Assembly (NCBI RefSeq): GCF_000746845.1
Contig: NZ_KN050846.1
Coordinates: 689,394 to 753,393, forward strand
Reading direction: 5' to 3'
DNA length: 64,000 nucleotides
From: Altibacter lentus
GTDB taxonomy: Bacteria; Bacteroidota; Bacteroidia; Flavobacteriales; Flavobacteriaceae
Under the pieces are notes generated by a model that saw only the letters and a list, made by a program, of their open reading frames with translations, made no database searches and had not been told where the DNA came from. The position numbers and the translations under genes are program-made. This document shows, piece after piece, positions 17,190-26,490 of this stretch; position 1 is the first letter of the stretch; the number at the start of each line of letters is the position of its first letter.

Positions 17190-18941
17190 ATGCAGTTAGC
17201 ATCCCTCGATTGGATCCTTATAGTTTCCTTCTTCGCTATTTTCCTATTGATCGGGATCATTGTTGCGAAACGATCGGGTAAAGACACTCAAGAATTTTTT
17301 CTATCGGGTAGAGATATGCCGTGGTGGTTATTGGGTATTTCCATGGTAGCAACTACATTCTCTGCAGACACCCCCAACCTCGTGACCGATATCGTGCGGC
17401 AAAATGGTGTCTCCGGCAACTGGGTATGGTGGACCTTCTTGATCACAGGTATGTTAACAGTCTTTGTCTATGCCAAGCTATGGCGTCGGTCTAAGGTGCT
17501 CACCGACCTTCAGTTCTACGAGTTACGCTATAGCGGCAAAGAAGCTGCCTTTCTACGAGGCTTTAGAGCCCTGTATCTGGGTGTTTTCTTTAATGTGATG
17601 ATCATGGCTTCCGTATGTTTGGCAGCCATCAAGATTGGCGGTATCATGTTCGATCTCGCTCCTTGGGAATGTGTGTTGTATGCGTCTATAGTAACGGTGC
17701 TGTATAGTTCCATTGGAGGATTACGAGGTGTCATCTTTACAGACTTCCTTCAATTTATCGTAGCGATGATAGGATCTATCTGGGCAGCGTACTACATTGT
17801 ATCCATGCCCGAGATTGGCGGTCTTGACAATCTATTGGCTCATGAGAATGTGGCAGGAAAGCTTAACTTCTTACCTGATTTTAGTGACACCAAATCTATT
17901 TTAGTTTTATTGATCATCCCAATAGCGGTTCAATGGTGGAGCGTATGGTACCCCGGAGCCGAACCGGGCGGCGGCGGATATATCGCACAGCGAATGCTCT
18001 CGGCTAAAGACGAGAAGAATGCCATAGGGGCAACACTACTTTTTAACGTGGCCCATTATGCCCTTCGGCCCTGGCCCTGGATCATTATCGCTTTGGCTTC
18101 ACTAGTTCTTTATCCGCAGCTTTCAGACATAGGAAATGAATTTCCAAATGCGGTTCTGGGCCATGATCTTGGGTATCCTGCCATGCTAACCAATCTTCCC
18201 GCCGGCTTACTAGGTTTGGTTGTAGCATCCCTTATCGCGGCCTTTATGAGCACCATCTCAACACACCTTAACTGGGGTTCTTCTTATATTTCTTTAGATT
18301 TCTACAAACGTTTTGTAAAACCGGAAGCTTCAGAAAAAGAACTCGTGGCGATTGGGAGGATCTCAACGGTACTGTTGATGGCTTTTGCAGCGCTACTAGC
18401 GTTAGCCTTGAGTAGTGCTCTAAGTACGTTTCAAATCTTATTACAGATTGGTGCGGGCACAGGATTGATCTTTATCCTGAGATGGTTCTGGTGGCGTGTG
18501 AACGCATATAGTGAAATTACGGGCATGGTAGTCTCCTTTGTGGTAGCACTCGTCTTTGAATTCGCAGAACTTGGTTTGGAGGACCATGAAAAACTAGTTA
18601 TTGGTGTAGGCATCACCACGGTAAGTTGGATAGCAGTGACATTGCTTACAAGACCCACGGACACTAAAACACTCGCCACCTTCTACAATGCCATTACCCC
18701 TTATGGAAAAGGCTGGCAACCTTTTAAAAAGATCGCTGAAGAAAAGAACATTCCCCTCAAGACTACGACAGATGTATTTACCCGAGACCTCGCTTCCATG
18801 CTATTAGGTATCTTATTTGTGTATGTGTCCTTATTTGCTACCGGGTACGTGATCTACGGAAATACAATAGGAGCGGCCGTGCTTATTATTATCGCGGGAG
18901 TATCGGCGTTTCTTATTTTTAAATTGTGGAAGCGGAAATAA
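17190..18941 (+). CDS. Sodium:solute symporter (SSS family)
   Basis: A 583-residue polytopic transporter with about 13-14 membrane helices, of the SSS/SLC5 family (LeuT fold), that couples Na+ entry to solute uptake. N-terminal family motifs are FFLSGRDMPWWLLGISMVAT and FSADTPNLVTDIV; the GGLRGVIFTDFLQF stretch around residue 175 is the family signature. The substrate cannot be told from sequence. Its GC-rich helices and length fit Bacteroidota members of about 580 residues. Starts 1 bp after the HhH gene and ends at a terminator. Confidence 0.93.
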   Translation: MQLASLDWILIVSFFAIFLLIGIIVAKRSGKDTQEFFLSGRDMPWWLLGISMVATTFSADTPNLVTDIVRQNGVSGNWVWWTFLITGMLTVFVYAKLWRRSKVLTDLQFYELRYSGKEAAFLRGFRALYLGVFFNVMIMASVCLAAIKIGGIMFDLAPWECVLYASIVTVLYSSIGGLRGVIFTDFLQFIVAMIGSIWAAYYIVSMPEIGGLDNLLAHENVAGKLNFLPDFSDTKSILVLLIIPIAVQWWSVWYPGAEPGGGGYIAQRMLSAKDEKNAIGATLLFNVAHYALRPWPWIIIALASLVLYPQLSDIGNEFPNAVLGHDLGYPAMLTNLPAGLLGLVVASLIAAFMSTISTHLNWGSSYISLDFYKRFVKPEASEKELVAIGRISTVLLMAFAALLALALSSALSTFQILLQIGAGTGLIFILRWFWWRVNAYSEITGMVVSFVVALVFEFAELGLEDHEKLVIGVGITTVSWIAVTLLTRPTDTKTLATFYNAITPYGKGWQPFKKIAEEKNIPLKTTTDVFTRDLASMLLGILFVYVSLFATGYVIYGNTIGAAVLIIIAGVSAFLIFKLWKRK

Positions 18942-18943
18942 AA

Positions 18944-18969
18944 AAACCGCTCCTTTGCTGAAGCGGTTT
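18944..18969. terminator. Terminator shared by symporter and SPFH genes
   Basis: AAACCGCT (18944-18951) pairs with AGCGGTTT (18962-18969). It lies 3 bp after the symporter stop and 24 bp before the convergent SPFH gene end. The downstream T run is weak on the plus strand; on the minus strand a T run follows. Confidence 0.7.
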
Positions 18970-18992
18970 GAGGATAAAATGATCTTTATTAG

Positions 18993-19808
18993 TTAATTAT
19001 TTCCCAGGATCAATGGTAAGCCACTTTCGCCGGAACCAACCACAACTATTTTGGTATTAGGAGATTTTGCCAGTTCTAACGTTGCTTCAATCCCTTTGTC
19101 TTGAAGGATCTTATCGGTTAATGAAGCACTTAGAATACGGTTTGCATCTGCCTTTCCTTGCGCTTCAATGATTACTTTCTCTGCTTCTTTTGCTGCCGTA
19201 ACAAGACGAAATTCATATTCCAACGATTCCTGTTCCTGCTTTAACTTACGCTCAATAGCGTCTTTTATAGTGCCCGGTAATGTAACATCTCTTACCAGCA
19301 CTTCATTTAATTGCACAAACTGCTTGTCCAAGATCTTCTTTGTTTCTACAAAAATCTCATCTTGAATCACATCCCGCTTACTACTGTACAACTGCTCCGG
19401 AGTATAACGACCAACCACACTTCGTGCCGCACTTCGAATGGCCGGCTGTATCACCCGTTGTAAATAGTTTTCTCCAAGGTTTTGGTGAAGCTTCCCAAGA
19501 TCACCGTATACCGGTTGAAACCAAGCAGAGGCATCGATCTGAATTTCTAATCCGTTTGAGGATAACACTTTCATTTTCTCAAACAATTCTTGTTGTCGCA
19601 CTTCATAGATGAATACTTTGTTCCAAGGTGCTACGATATGAAATCCTTCGTCTAGGGGTGATTCATCTGTAACCACACCTCCGCCAAAGGTCTTGTAAAG
19701 GACGCCAGCTTCTCCCGAGCCTATGGTAACGGCCGACTTGGCAATAACAATGATTAAAAGAATTAAAATGATAATTACGGGAATCCCGATTTTAGGTAAT
19801 TTTTCCAT
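18993..19808 (-). CDS. Prohibitin-like SPFH/band 7 membrane protein
   Basis: A 271-residue protein with one N-terminal membrane helix (about 7-29) followed by an SPFH domain (VTIGSGEAGVLYKTFGG to about 190), then a coiled-coil (ERKLKQEQESLEYEFRLVTA) and an Ala/Glu-rich helix with the GKADANRILSAS motif seen in prohibitins and HflK/C. These proteins form large membrane-associated rings and modulate membrane proteases or membrane domains. A C-terminal hydrophobic motif (GSGESGLPLILGN) is also typical. The start lies 20 bp after the stop of the VWA gene, so the two are probably cotranscribed. Confidence 0.92.
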   Translation of the reverse strand: MEKLPKIGIPVIIILILLIIVIAKSAVTIGSGEAGVLYKTFGGGVVTDESPLDEGFHIVAPWNKVFIYEVRQQELFEKMKVLSSNGLEIQIDASAWFQPVYGDLGKLHQNLGENYLQRVIQPAIRSAARSVVGRYTPEQLYSSKRDVIQDEIFVETKKILDKQFVQLNEVLVRDVTLPGTIKDAIERKLKQEQESLEYEFRLVTAAKEAEKVIIEAQGKADANRILSASLTDKILQDKGIEATLELAKSPNTKIVVVGSGESGLPLILGNN

Positions 19809-19828
19809 GAGGTATATTATGTTTTAAA

Positions 19829-21862
19829 TTAGATAAGTCCGTTGTATTTGCGGATAAACCATTCTGAAGCCAACAAAAGAACAATAAGTCCCAGCAGGTA
19901 TTTCCAATCGATTAAAGGTACCACTTTTTGTTCGCTTTTTTGAATAGATTGAAAACGATCATCTGCCACCAAATTGGCTATTAACTTTTCTGTTTCCGAA
20001 GCATAGAACGCACTTCCCTTGCTATTAGTCGCTACCCGCTCTAGCTTTGTTACATTTGCATTCAAGAATTGTTGTTCTACATTGAAATCCAAGATTGTGA
20101 AATTCCCGCTTCGGCTCGTGGCCTCATCTTTCACCAAGACCGTATATTGGTATTCTCCCGCCGGTAAACTATTGAGATCTACTTCATAAAAGTTGTTACG
20201 CAGTAACATGGGAAAAGTAACACGTGCTTCCGTTTCTGTATTAAGTACGGCTATGGAGAGCGACGCTCTAGGGTCAAAAACAAAATTCTTGTCAAAATAT
20301 TGGGCCGTGACCTTTATCGGGTTATTGTTATAATAAAAGGTCTCACTAGATACTTCGAGTCGGCTTCGCCGCTTATTAGATGCCAAATATTGTACTAATT
20401 TCCCAATAAATTGATCGAACGCCTCAAATTCATTGGTGGCCAAATAGGTCTCTGCACGCCATTTCCACAGTCCTTCACCGTCCCACAGCGCTCCTCTCCT
20501 TCCGTCGATCTCGAAGGTAGCAAGCATAGGATTACCGGTGGTAAAGCCATTGATCGTTTGTTCCAATAGCGTCTCATGCGGCACATTCATCTCCAAAAGA
20601 CCAAATGAAGCTGTAAGCGGCCTAAAAGAATCAAAACCAATATCTTCTACGGCAAAGGTACCGTAATTAGGATGCAGCATCCCTGAAACATCCTCAGGTT
20701 CGCTGCTTGCTTCTTTGGAGTAATTGTTTTGCACGGCATTAAGAAAATTCCAGTCGGTTTGCATCCCCGTGATCACCCAAACGTTCTTCTGCAGTCGTTC
20801 CAGTTCCTGATAGACAGAGGAAAACGCTCTATCCGGTTGATACAGCAATACAAGCTGGTGATCGTTAAGCAGGGAAACGGCTTCTCCCGGTTTCTTTACG
20901 GTGACCTTTCGTTGTTCGTTGGTAGTAATGGATTTTTGCAAGGCACCCAGGTCGGGATGAATGATACTGCTCACAATTAGCACGTTCGTAGATTGGTCGA
21001 TCACTTCCACGGCAAATCGTTTGCTGTTGTTCACCTTGTTGCGTTCTTCTTCCTGCGGAATTATTTGTGCTGTATATTTCTGAAGTCCTACACTGGAAGC
21101 CGGCAGAGTAAAGGAGATGGTCTTTGAATTGTCGGTTTCAGAAAAAGAGATATTCTCCCTATACACAACCGCTGCACCCTGTGTCACACTAAACTGTGTG
21201 GTAAACGTGTTACTCCCGTTGTACACCACTATGGCCTCTACGGGAAAATCATTCTTTAAAAAAGCGTATCTGTTGGTGTTGAGCCGTTCGATTTTTAGAT
21301 CGGTATAAGTAATGGAATCGCCCAATACAACCGGAAAGACCGCATTTTTAAATGTCGATACCGAAAACTCATAATCATTCCCTATGGTTTGATTCCCGTC
21401 GGTGATCAAAACAGTTGGGGCGATCTCGTTGCGAAACAATCGGTCCACACCGGTAAGTGCTTTCGAAATATTTGTGTTCTTTTCTGAAAAAGACAAAGAA
21501 TCAAGTGCGTTAAAATCGCTTCCGAAGCTATAATACGAAACATCAAACTTATCGTTCAGGTCATCGTCATTTTGAAAGAGTAAAAGCACTTCCGAAGCAC
21601 TGGAGGTTTGATCCAGTTCGCTAATAGAACTTGAATTATCGATAAGCACGGGAAGTTTTGGTTTTACGACTGTATAGGTCTCACTTCTAAACTTCGGATT
21701 AATTAAAAGCAACAAAATAAGAAAAATGGTCAGGAAGCGAAGAACGCCAAATACCCATTTCAAGGACGCCGAATAGGTAACTTTATATCCGTACATAAAC
21801 ACTGCTACAGCCAAGGCTATCACAGCGGCTATTACTATATAAAGTATGATTTCTGCGGTCAT
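19829..21862 (-). CDS. VWA-like membrane protein of the BatA/aerotolerance type
   Basis: A 677-residue protein with two N-terminal membrane helices (about 5-25 and 38-58), a periplasmic von Willebrand A-like region starting at LPVLIDNSSSISE (D-x-S-x-S MIDAS motif, about 70-85), an Ig-like C-terminal part (GEYQYTVLVKDEATSRSG) and a last membrane helix before the C-terminus. Topology and order resemble Bacteroidota proteins near the Bat operon, but no moxR or batA neighbours are visible here. The exact role is unknown; metal-dependent adhesion or complex assembly is a family guess. Upstream of SPFH and downstream of fabG. Confidence 0.83.
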   Translation of the reverse strand: MTAEIILYIVIAAVIALAVAVFMYGYKVTYSASLKWVFGVLRFLTIFLILLLLINPKFRSETYTVVKPKLPVLIDNSSSISELDQTSSASEVLLLFQNDDDLNDKFDVSYYSFGSDFNALDSLSFSEKNTNISKALTGVDRLFRNEIAPTVLITDGNQTIGNDYEFSVSTFKNAVFPVVLGDSITYTDLKIERLNTNRYAFLKNDFPVEAIVVYNGSNTFTTQFSVTQGAAVVYRENISFSETDNSKTISFTLPASSVGLQKYTAQIIPQEEERNKVNNSKRFAVEVIDQSTNVLIVSSIIHPDLGALQKSITTNEQRKVTVKKPGEAVSLLNDHQLVLLYQPDRAFSSVYQELERLQKNVWVITGMQTDWNFLNAVQNNYSKEASSEPEDVSGMLHPNYGTFAVEDIGFDSFRPLTASFGLLEMNVPHETLLEQTINGFTTGNPMLATFEIDGRRGALWDGEGLWKWRAETYLATNEFEAFDQFIGKLVQYLASNKRRSRLEVSSETFYYNNNPIKVTAQYFDKNFVFDPRASLSIAVLNTETEARVTFPMLLRNNFYEVDLNSLPAGEYQYTVLVKDEATSRSGNFTILDFNVEQQFLNANVTKLERVATNSKGSAFYASETEKLIANLVADDRFQSIQKSEQKVVPLIDWKYLLGLIVLLLASEWFIRKYNGLI

Positions 21863-21942
21863 AGAATTTTTAAGGTGTGCGCTTTAAAGGAACGCCTGTT
21901 AAAAGGCCTTCTTTTTTGGTTGGCACAGAAAAGCGTAATCTT

Positions 21943-22689
21943 TTAGGTAAGCATTCCCCCATCCACATTCAATGTTTGTCCGGTCACATATGCAGAAAGA
22001 TCACTTGCTAAGAACACACAGGCATTTGCGATATCTTCGGGAGTCCCGCCACGCTTTAACGGAATAGCATCGCGCCAGGATTGTACAGTAGCTTCGTCCA
22101 GTTTTCCGGTCATCTCTGTTTCTATGAATCCCGGGGCAATGGCATTACATCGAATATCGCGAGAACCCAGTTCCAGTGCTACCGATTTCGTGAAGCCGAG
22201 GATACCGGCCTTTGAAGCTGCATAATTAGTTTGTCCGGCATTTCCTTTAACGCCTACCACCGAGCTCATATTGATAATTGAGCCTTTGCGCTGCTTGAGC
22301 ATAGCGCGTTGTACGGCTTTGGTCATGTTAAACACCGACTTCAAATTCACTTCTATCACCTTATCGAAGTCCTCTTCAGAAATACGCATAAGAAGGTTGT
22401 CTTTAGTGATCCCGGCATTATTCACCAAAATATCAATACTCCCAAATTCCTCTAGGACAGTATTGGCAAGTTCCTGGGATTGCTCGAAATTAGCAGCATC
22501 ACTTTGATATGCTTTGACCTTTACACCGGTTTTGGAAAGATCTTTAGCCAGCGCTTCGGCTGCTTCGGAGGAGGAGCTGTATGTGAAAGCAACATTGGCG
22601 CCGTGTTGCACGAATACTTCAACAATTCCTTTTCCAATTCCGCGGCTACCCCCTGTAATAATGGCTGTTTTCCCTTCTAATAGTTTCAT
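21943..22689 (-). CDS. fabG: 3-oxoacyl-[acyl-carrier-protein] reductase
   Basis: A 248-residue short-chain dehydrogenase that reduces beta-ketoacyl-ACP with NADPH in fatty acid elongation. The Rossmann motif TGGSRGIGKG is at residues 12-21 and NNAGIT around 90. The catalytic Ser is in NMSSVVG and the Tyr/Lys pair in NYAASKAG (about 152-156). A C-terminal GQTLNVDGGM closes the protein as usual. Length matches FabG exactly. It has its own -7 box, and the sucD terminator lies just upstream. Confidence 0.96.
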   Translation of the reverse strand: MKLLEGKTAIITGGSRGIGKGIVEVFVQHGANVAFTYSSSSEAAEALAKDLSKTGVKVKAYQSDAANFEQSQELANTVLEEFGSIDILVNNAGITKDNLLMRISEEDFDKVIEVNLKSVFNMTKAVQRAMLKQRKGSIINMSSVVGVKGNAGQTNYAASKAGILGFTKSVALELGSRDIRCNAIAPGFIETEMTGKLDEATVQSWRDAIPLKRGGTPEDIANACVFLASDLSAYVTGQTLNVDGGMLT

Positions 22690-22714
22690 TGTGTTATGCG
22701 TTTTTGAATCCCTT

Positions 22715-22722
22715 CAAATATA
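22715..22722 (-). promoter_or_regulatory. Candidate fabG promoter -7 box (TATATTTG)
   Basis: A perfect TAnnTTTG on the minus strand, 25 bp upstream of the fabG ATG and immediately downstream of the sucD terminator, so fabG probably starts its own transcript here. Confidence 0.6.
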
Positions 22723-22743
22723 GGAAATCACTTCGGCTTTGCC

Positions 22744-22777
22744 ATAAAAAAAGCCTCCCAACTTTGTTAGGAGGCTT
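22744..22777 (-). terminator. sucD terminator
   Basis: AAGCCTCC (22751-22758) pairs with GGAGGCTT (22770-22777) around an 11-nt loop; on the minus strand a T7 run follows. It starts 20 bp after the sucD stop. Confidence 0.88.
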
Positions 22778-22797
22778 ATATCTATAGCATCAATGCA

Positions 22798-23670
22798 TTA
22801 TCCCATTACTTCGGCAACCTTTTTCCCTATTTCGGCGGGTGAATCTACCACATGTATCCCACATTCTCTCATGATCTTCTTCTTGGCTTGTGCTGTATCG
22901 TCGCTTCCACCAACAATGGCTCCTGCGTGCCCCATGGTTCGTCCTGCTGGTGCAGTCTCACCTGCGATAAAGCCTACAATAGGTTTTTTACTCCCGCTGT
23001 TCTTATACCAGTTGGCGGCGTCGGCTTCCAGTTGTCCGCCAATCTCACCAATCATTACCACAGCTTCTGTTTCAGGATCATTGATCAACAACTCTACCGC
23101 CTCTTTAGTGGTAGTTCCAATGATTGGATCACCACCAATTCCAATTGCTGTAGTAATGCCTAACCCTTGTTTTACCACTTGATCTGCAGCTTCGTACGTA
23201 AGTGTTCCCGATTTAGAAACAATACCCACTTTTCCTTTTTTGAAAACGAAACCGGGCATGATCCCAACCTTCGCTTCGCCCGGTGTGATCACTCCGGGAC
23301 AGTTAGGACCAATTAATCGACAGTCCTTATCTTTAATATAGTCTGCAGCTTTGATCATGTCTCCTACAGGGATTCCTTCGGTAATTGTAATGATCACCTT
23401 GATCCCCGCATTGGCCGCTTCCATAATAGCATCGGCAGCAAAAGCAGGTGGAACAAAAATAATAGTCGTATTGGCACCGGTTTCCTTCACTGCCTCTTCA
23501 ACAGTATTGAACACGGGACGGTCGAGATGGGATTGCCCTCCTTTACCGGGCGTTACACCTCCAACCACATTGGTACCATAGGCTATCATTTGTTCGGCGT
23601 GAAATGTTCCTTCACTTCCGGTAAACCCTTGAACAATTATTTTTGAATCCTTATTAACTAAAACACTCAT
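22798..23670 (-). CDS. sucD: Succinyl-CoA synthetase alpha subunit
   Basis: A 290-residue subunit of the TCA-cycle enzyme that interconverts succinyl-CoA and succinate with ADP or GDP phosphorylation. CoA-binding residues lie in the N-terminal Rossmann-like domain ([16 protein letters not shown]). The phosphorylated His is in [11 protein letters not shown] (about 245). [13 protein letters not shown] is the family signature. The partner sucC is not next to it in this window; separation of the two is common in Bacteroidota. Confidence 0.97.
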   Translation of the reverse strand: MSVLVNKDSKIIVQGFTGSEGTFHAEQMIAYGTNVVGGVTPGKGGQSHLDRPVFNTVEEAVKETGANTTIIFVPPAFAADAIMEAANAGIKVIITITEGIPVGDMIKAADYIKDKDCRLIGPNCPGVITPGEAKVGIMPGFVFKKGKVGIVSKSGTLTYEAADQVVKQGLGITTAIGIGGDPIIGTTTKEAVELLINDPETEAVVMIGEIGGQLEADAANWYKNSGSKKPIVGFIAGETAPAGRTMGHAGAIVGGSDDTAQAKKKIMRECGIHVVDSPAEIGKKVAEVMG

Positions 23671-23728
23671 GCTGTCTCTTACTATTTATGATTAAAAATT
23701 TGTTGGTGATCGATCTAAAAATCGATGG

Positions 23729-23736
23729 CAAAGATA
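23729..23736 (-). promoter_or_regulatory. Candidate sucD promoter -7 box (TATCTTTG)
   Basis: A perfect TAnnTTTG on the minus strand, 58 bp upstream of the sucD ATG. Two ATCGAT palindromes (23709-23714 and 23721-23726) lie in the expected 5' UTR. Confidence 0.5.
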
Positions 23737-23764
23737 CTGTAATTCTCTACGATTTTAAAGGAAT

Positions 23765-24178
23765 TTACACTTTAACCTTGTGATAGGATTCTGTGGTGTC
23801 ATCTTTATCGGTCACCGGTTGGCTCACTTGATAACCGCGATACAGCTTATCATCCTTCACCTCCCAAATAGCTATAAAATGGGCGATGCCCAGTTCTTCA
23901 TCAGGGTTTTCCATGGTACGGATATAATATTTGTATCGAATGGTTACATGGTTAGCATCGGATAACAAATGACTTACCTCAACTCGCAGATCGTTATAGG
24001 ATCGACGTACTTCCGAAAAGAAATTCACCAGATCATCATAATGCATGATAGACAGTCCATTGGAACTGTTCCATATTAGAACGATGTCTTTATGAAAAAA
24101 ACGGTCGAGGATGGTATCGTCGTTTAAGATATTGGAACGATAAAAATTTCGAACTATTTCTTTAGCTGCTTTACTCAT
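23765..24178 (-). CDS. NTF2-like (SnoaL-type) protein
   Basis: A 137-residue cytosolic protein with the cone-shaped NTF2-like fold pattern: an N-terminal helix (AAKEIVRNFYRSNI), a helix-strand FFHKDIVLIWN, and a beta sheet with AIWEVKDDKLYRGYQVSQP. Such proteins bind or convert small hydrophobic ligands; no specific function can be given. Its ATG overlaps the stop of the upstream lpxD-like gene (ATGA, 24175-24178), so it is cotranscribed with the lipid A block. Confidence 0.88.
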   Translation of the reverse strand: MSKAAKEIVRNFYRSNILNDDTILDRFFHKDIVLIWNSSNGLSIMHYDDLVNFFSEVRRSYNDLRVEVSHLLSDANHVTIRYKYYIRTMENPDEELGIAHFIAIWEVKDDKLYRGYQVSQPVTDKDDTTESYHKVKV

Positions 24179-25113
24179 TGTATTTTGTCAAGTTTATCAA
24201 TTATATCTGGAATGAGCCGTATAGATGCCAATTCCTTGTATTTTTTTCTGAATTCATCTGCCGGGGTGCCAAAATAAGACTTGTGTCCCGGTAGCGACTT
24301 ACTCACACCACTCTGCGCCGAAATAACCGCCTTCTCGCCAATGGTGATGCCGCTTGTAATACCTACCTGCCCCCAGATCGTTACAAAATCCTCGATAAGG
24401 ACACATCCTGCAATACCTACCTGAGAGGCAATGAGGCAACGACTTCCTATTACTGTATCGTGACCTACATGCACCTGATTATCCAGTTTAGTGCCTTCAC
24501 CAATGATAGTAGATGCACTAACCCCTTTGTCGATGGTACACAGTGCGCCAATGTCTACATTATTCATAATGACAACATTTCCACCACTTATAAGTTTGTC
24601 GAATTTTTCGGGGCGGTTCTTATAATAGAAGGCATCTGCTCCCAAGACCGTTCCGGAATGTATGGTAACATTGTTCCCAATAATGGTGTGGTCGTAGATA
24701 CACACATTGGAATGAATGGTACAGTTATCGCCAATGACCACATTATTACCAATAAATGTGTTGGGTTGCACAACTGTATTTTTACCTATCGATGCCGAAG
24801 GTGCGATTACGGCTGTAGCCGGTTTGAACGGTCTAAAATAATTGGTAAGCGTATTGAAATCCCGAAACGGATCATCTGATATCAACAATGCTTTTCGCGG
24901 CGGGCACTCTACTTCTTTATTGATAAGAATAATGGTCGCTTGAGAATTCAAGGCTTTCTCGTAATATTTAGGGTGATCAACAAAAACGATGTCTCCGGGA
25001 CGCACCACATGGATCTCGTTCATCCCCAACACCGGAAAATCGGCGGGACCAACGTAATCTGCACTAATTATAGCTGCAATCTCCTCTAAGGTTTGGGGGT
25101 GTGCAAATTTCAT
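24175..25113 (-). CDS. Second LpxD-like acyltransferase
   Basis: A 312-residue left-handed beta-helix protein with many hexapeptide repeats ([LIV]G-x4 type) from about residue 95 on. It has an N-terminal substrate-binding domain like LpxD (PGDIVFVDHPKYYEKALNS). The stretch KLDNQVHVGHDTVIG aligns with [15 protein letters not shown] of the true LpxD in this window and keeps the catalytic His. I therefore call it a paralogue of UDP-3-O-acylglucosamine N-acyltransferase, with uncertain acyl specificity. It lies between a methyltransferase and the NTF2-like gene, all in one direction. Confidence 0.85.
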   Translation of the reverse strand: MKFAHPQTLEEIAAIISADYVGPADFPVLGMNEIHVVRPGDIVFVDHPKYYEKALNSQATIILINKEVECPPRKALLISDDPFRDFNTLTNYFRPFKPATAVIAPSASIGKNTVVQPNTFIGNNVVIGDNCTIHSNVCIYDHTIIGNNVTIHSGTVLGADAFYYKNRPEKFDKLISGGNVVIMNNVDIGALCTIDKGVSASTIIGEGTKLDNQVHVGHDTVIGSRCLIASQVGIAGCVLIEDFVTIWGQVGITSGITIGEKAVISAQSGVSKSLPGHKSYFGTPADEFRKKYKELASIRLIPDIIDKLDKIQ

Positions 25114-25120
25114 GGTGTTG

Positions 25121-25885
25121 TTATTTTTTTTCTCCGTAAATGATCACGCGGGCAAATAAGAAATGTAAAAATGGCACTTTTGAAAATAGTACATCCAATT
25201 GATACCCAAGTTTATTGATCCAATTATCGTAATTTTTATCGCCATAGATTTTTAATGCCACGAACCCAAAAATAACACTAAAAAAATCAAAAAAATGATG
25301 TTTGAAGGTGAATTTCTTTCGGATTAGTTTAAAATCTGAAGATACCAGCGCATGCTCATCGGGTGTGCGCTCCTTCGGATTTAGTCTGCGATACACCTTG
25401 TAGAGCGGGTTGATGTTCAATGGTTCTGTAAACAAAATGTAACCCCCGGGTTTCAGCACACGGTGAATGTGATACATTGCTTTCTCTATATCGAGATGGT
25501 GAAGGATCGCCCCGCCGTATACCACATCGAATGAAGCATCCGGAAACGTAAGATTGTTGGCATCTATTAGGTGAAAATCGATTGGAAAATCAACCTCCTG
25601 GGCATGAGCTGCTCCTTTTTGAAGTTCAACTTCAGAAATATTTATACAAGTGATCTTTTTTGGCGTGGTTTTATTTTTGATCCATGCCATCCAGGAATGA
25701 GAGCCGATCTCGAGCAGTTCCTTACCATCAAATGTAGCTACGATCTCTTGAAGAATCCCGGCCTCGCGTTTATAGGAATAATAGAAAGCATGCCTTCGAA
25801 GTTTCTTTATCTTTCGTCGGTCTAGCTTATTTTCATTCCAATATTCGGCTTCGGTTTTGGCAATCTCCTCAAGGCTTCGCTTCAT
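25121..25885 (-). CDS. Class I SAM-dependent methyltransferase
   Basis: A 254-residue Rossmann-fold methyltransferase. Motif I reads LLEIGSHSWMAWI, which has Glu-x-Gly but departs from the usual GxGxG. The later DVVYGGAILHHLDIEKAMYHI and LKPGGYILFTEP motifs are typical of class I methyltransferases and secure the family. The N-terminal part is basic and helix-rich, as in enzymes that modify lipids or glycans. The target is unknown; location between efp and an LpxD-like gene hints at envelope lipid or sugar, which is inference only. Confidence 0.88.
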   Translation of the reverse strand: MKRSLEEIAKTEAEYWNENKLDRRKIKKLRRHAFYYSYKREAGILQEIVATFDGKELLEIGSHSWMAWIKNKTTPKKITCINISEVELQKGAAHAQEVDFPIDFHLIDANNLTFPDASFDVVYGGAILHHLDIEKAMYHIHRVLKPGGYILFTEPLNINPLYKVYRRLNPKERTPDEHALVSSDFKLIRKKFTFKHHFFDFFSVIFGFVALKIYGDKNYDNWINKLGYQLDVLFSKVPFLHFLFARVIIYGEKK

Positions 25886-25894
25886 AGTCCCGTA

Positions 25895-26461
25895 TTATTC
25901 TTTAATACGCTCCTGATATTGCCCCTTTTCAGTATCGATTCTAATTTTATCACCTTCATTGATAAATAAAGGAACGTTCACCTCTGCCCCAGTTTCAACA
26001 GTAGCCGGTTTTGTGGCGTTTGTAGCCGTGTTTCCTTTTACTCCGGGCTCGGTAGCAGTGACCTCCAGGATAACATGCGCAGGCATTTCCACCGAAAGTG
26101 GTGAATTATCTTCGGTATTGATGATCACAGTTACGATTTCTCCTTCTTTCATCAATTCCGGCACATCTAAAGCGTCCTTTTGAAGTCGTATTTGGGAATA
26201 ATCTTCCGTATTCATAAAATGATAGGTTTCTCCCTCATTGTACAAATACTGGAACTTATGCGTTTCTACACGTACGTCTTCGATCTTGTGTCCTGCAGAA
26301 AATGTGTTGTCTATAACCTTTCCTGAAGTAACACTCTTAAGCTTTGTTCGAACGAATGCCGGACCTTTTCCGGGCTTTACGTGAAGAAATTCGATGATCT
26401 TATAAATATCATTGTTATAACGAATACATAATCCTTTTCTAATGTCTGAGCTTGTTGCCAT
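25895..26461 (-). CDS. efp: Translation elongation factor P
   Basis: A 188-residue three-domain factor that rescues ribosomes stalled at polyproline. The loop VKPGKGPAF carries the lysine (residue 32) that is modified in other bacteria. Later signatures are FMNTEDYSQI and the C-terminal EKGQYQERIKE. Family length is 185-190. Start: ATG 26459-26461 (MATSSDIRKG). It lies 29 bp after lpxA. Confidence 0.97.
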   Translation of the reverse strand: MATSSDIRKGLCIRYNNDIYKIIEFLHVKPGKGPAFVRTKLKSVTSGKVIDNTFSAGHKIEDVRVETHKFQYLYNEGETYHFMNTEDYSQIRLQKDALDVPELMKEGEIVTVIINTEDNSPLSVEMPAHVILEVTATEPGVKGNTATNATKPATVETGAEVNVPLFINEGDKIRIDTEKGQYQERIKE

Positions 26462-26490
26462 ATATACGGTGTCTTTTTTTCTGAAATTAA

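Noticed and set aside
24460..24879. 139-codon plus-strand ORF opposite the second LpxD-like gene
   Set aside because: Antisense to hexapeptide repeats; no support from motif or promoter.
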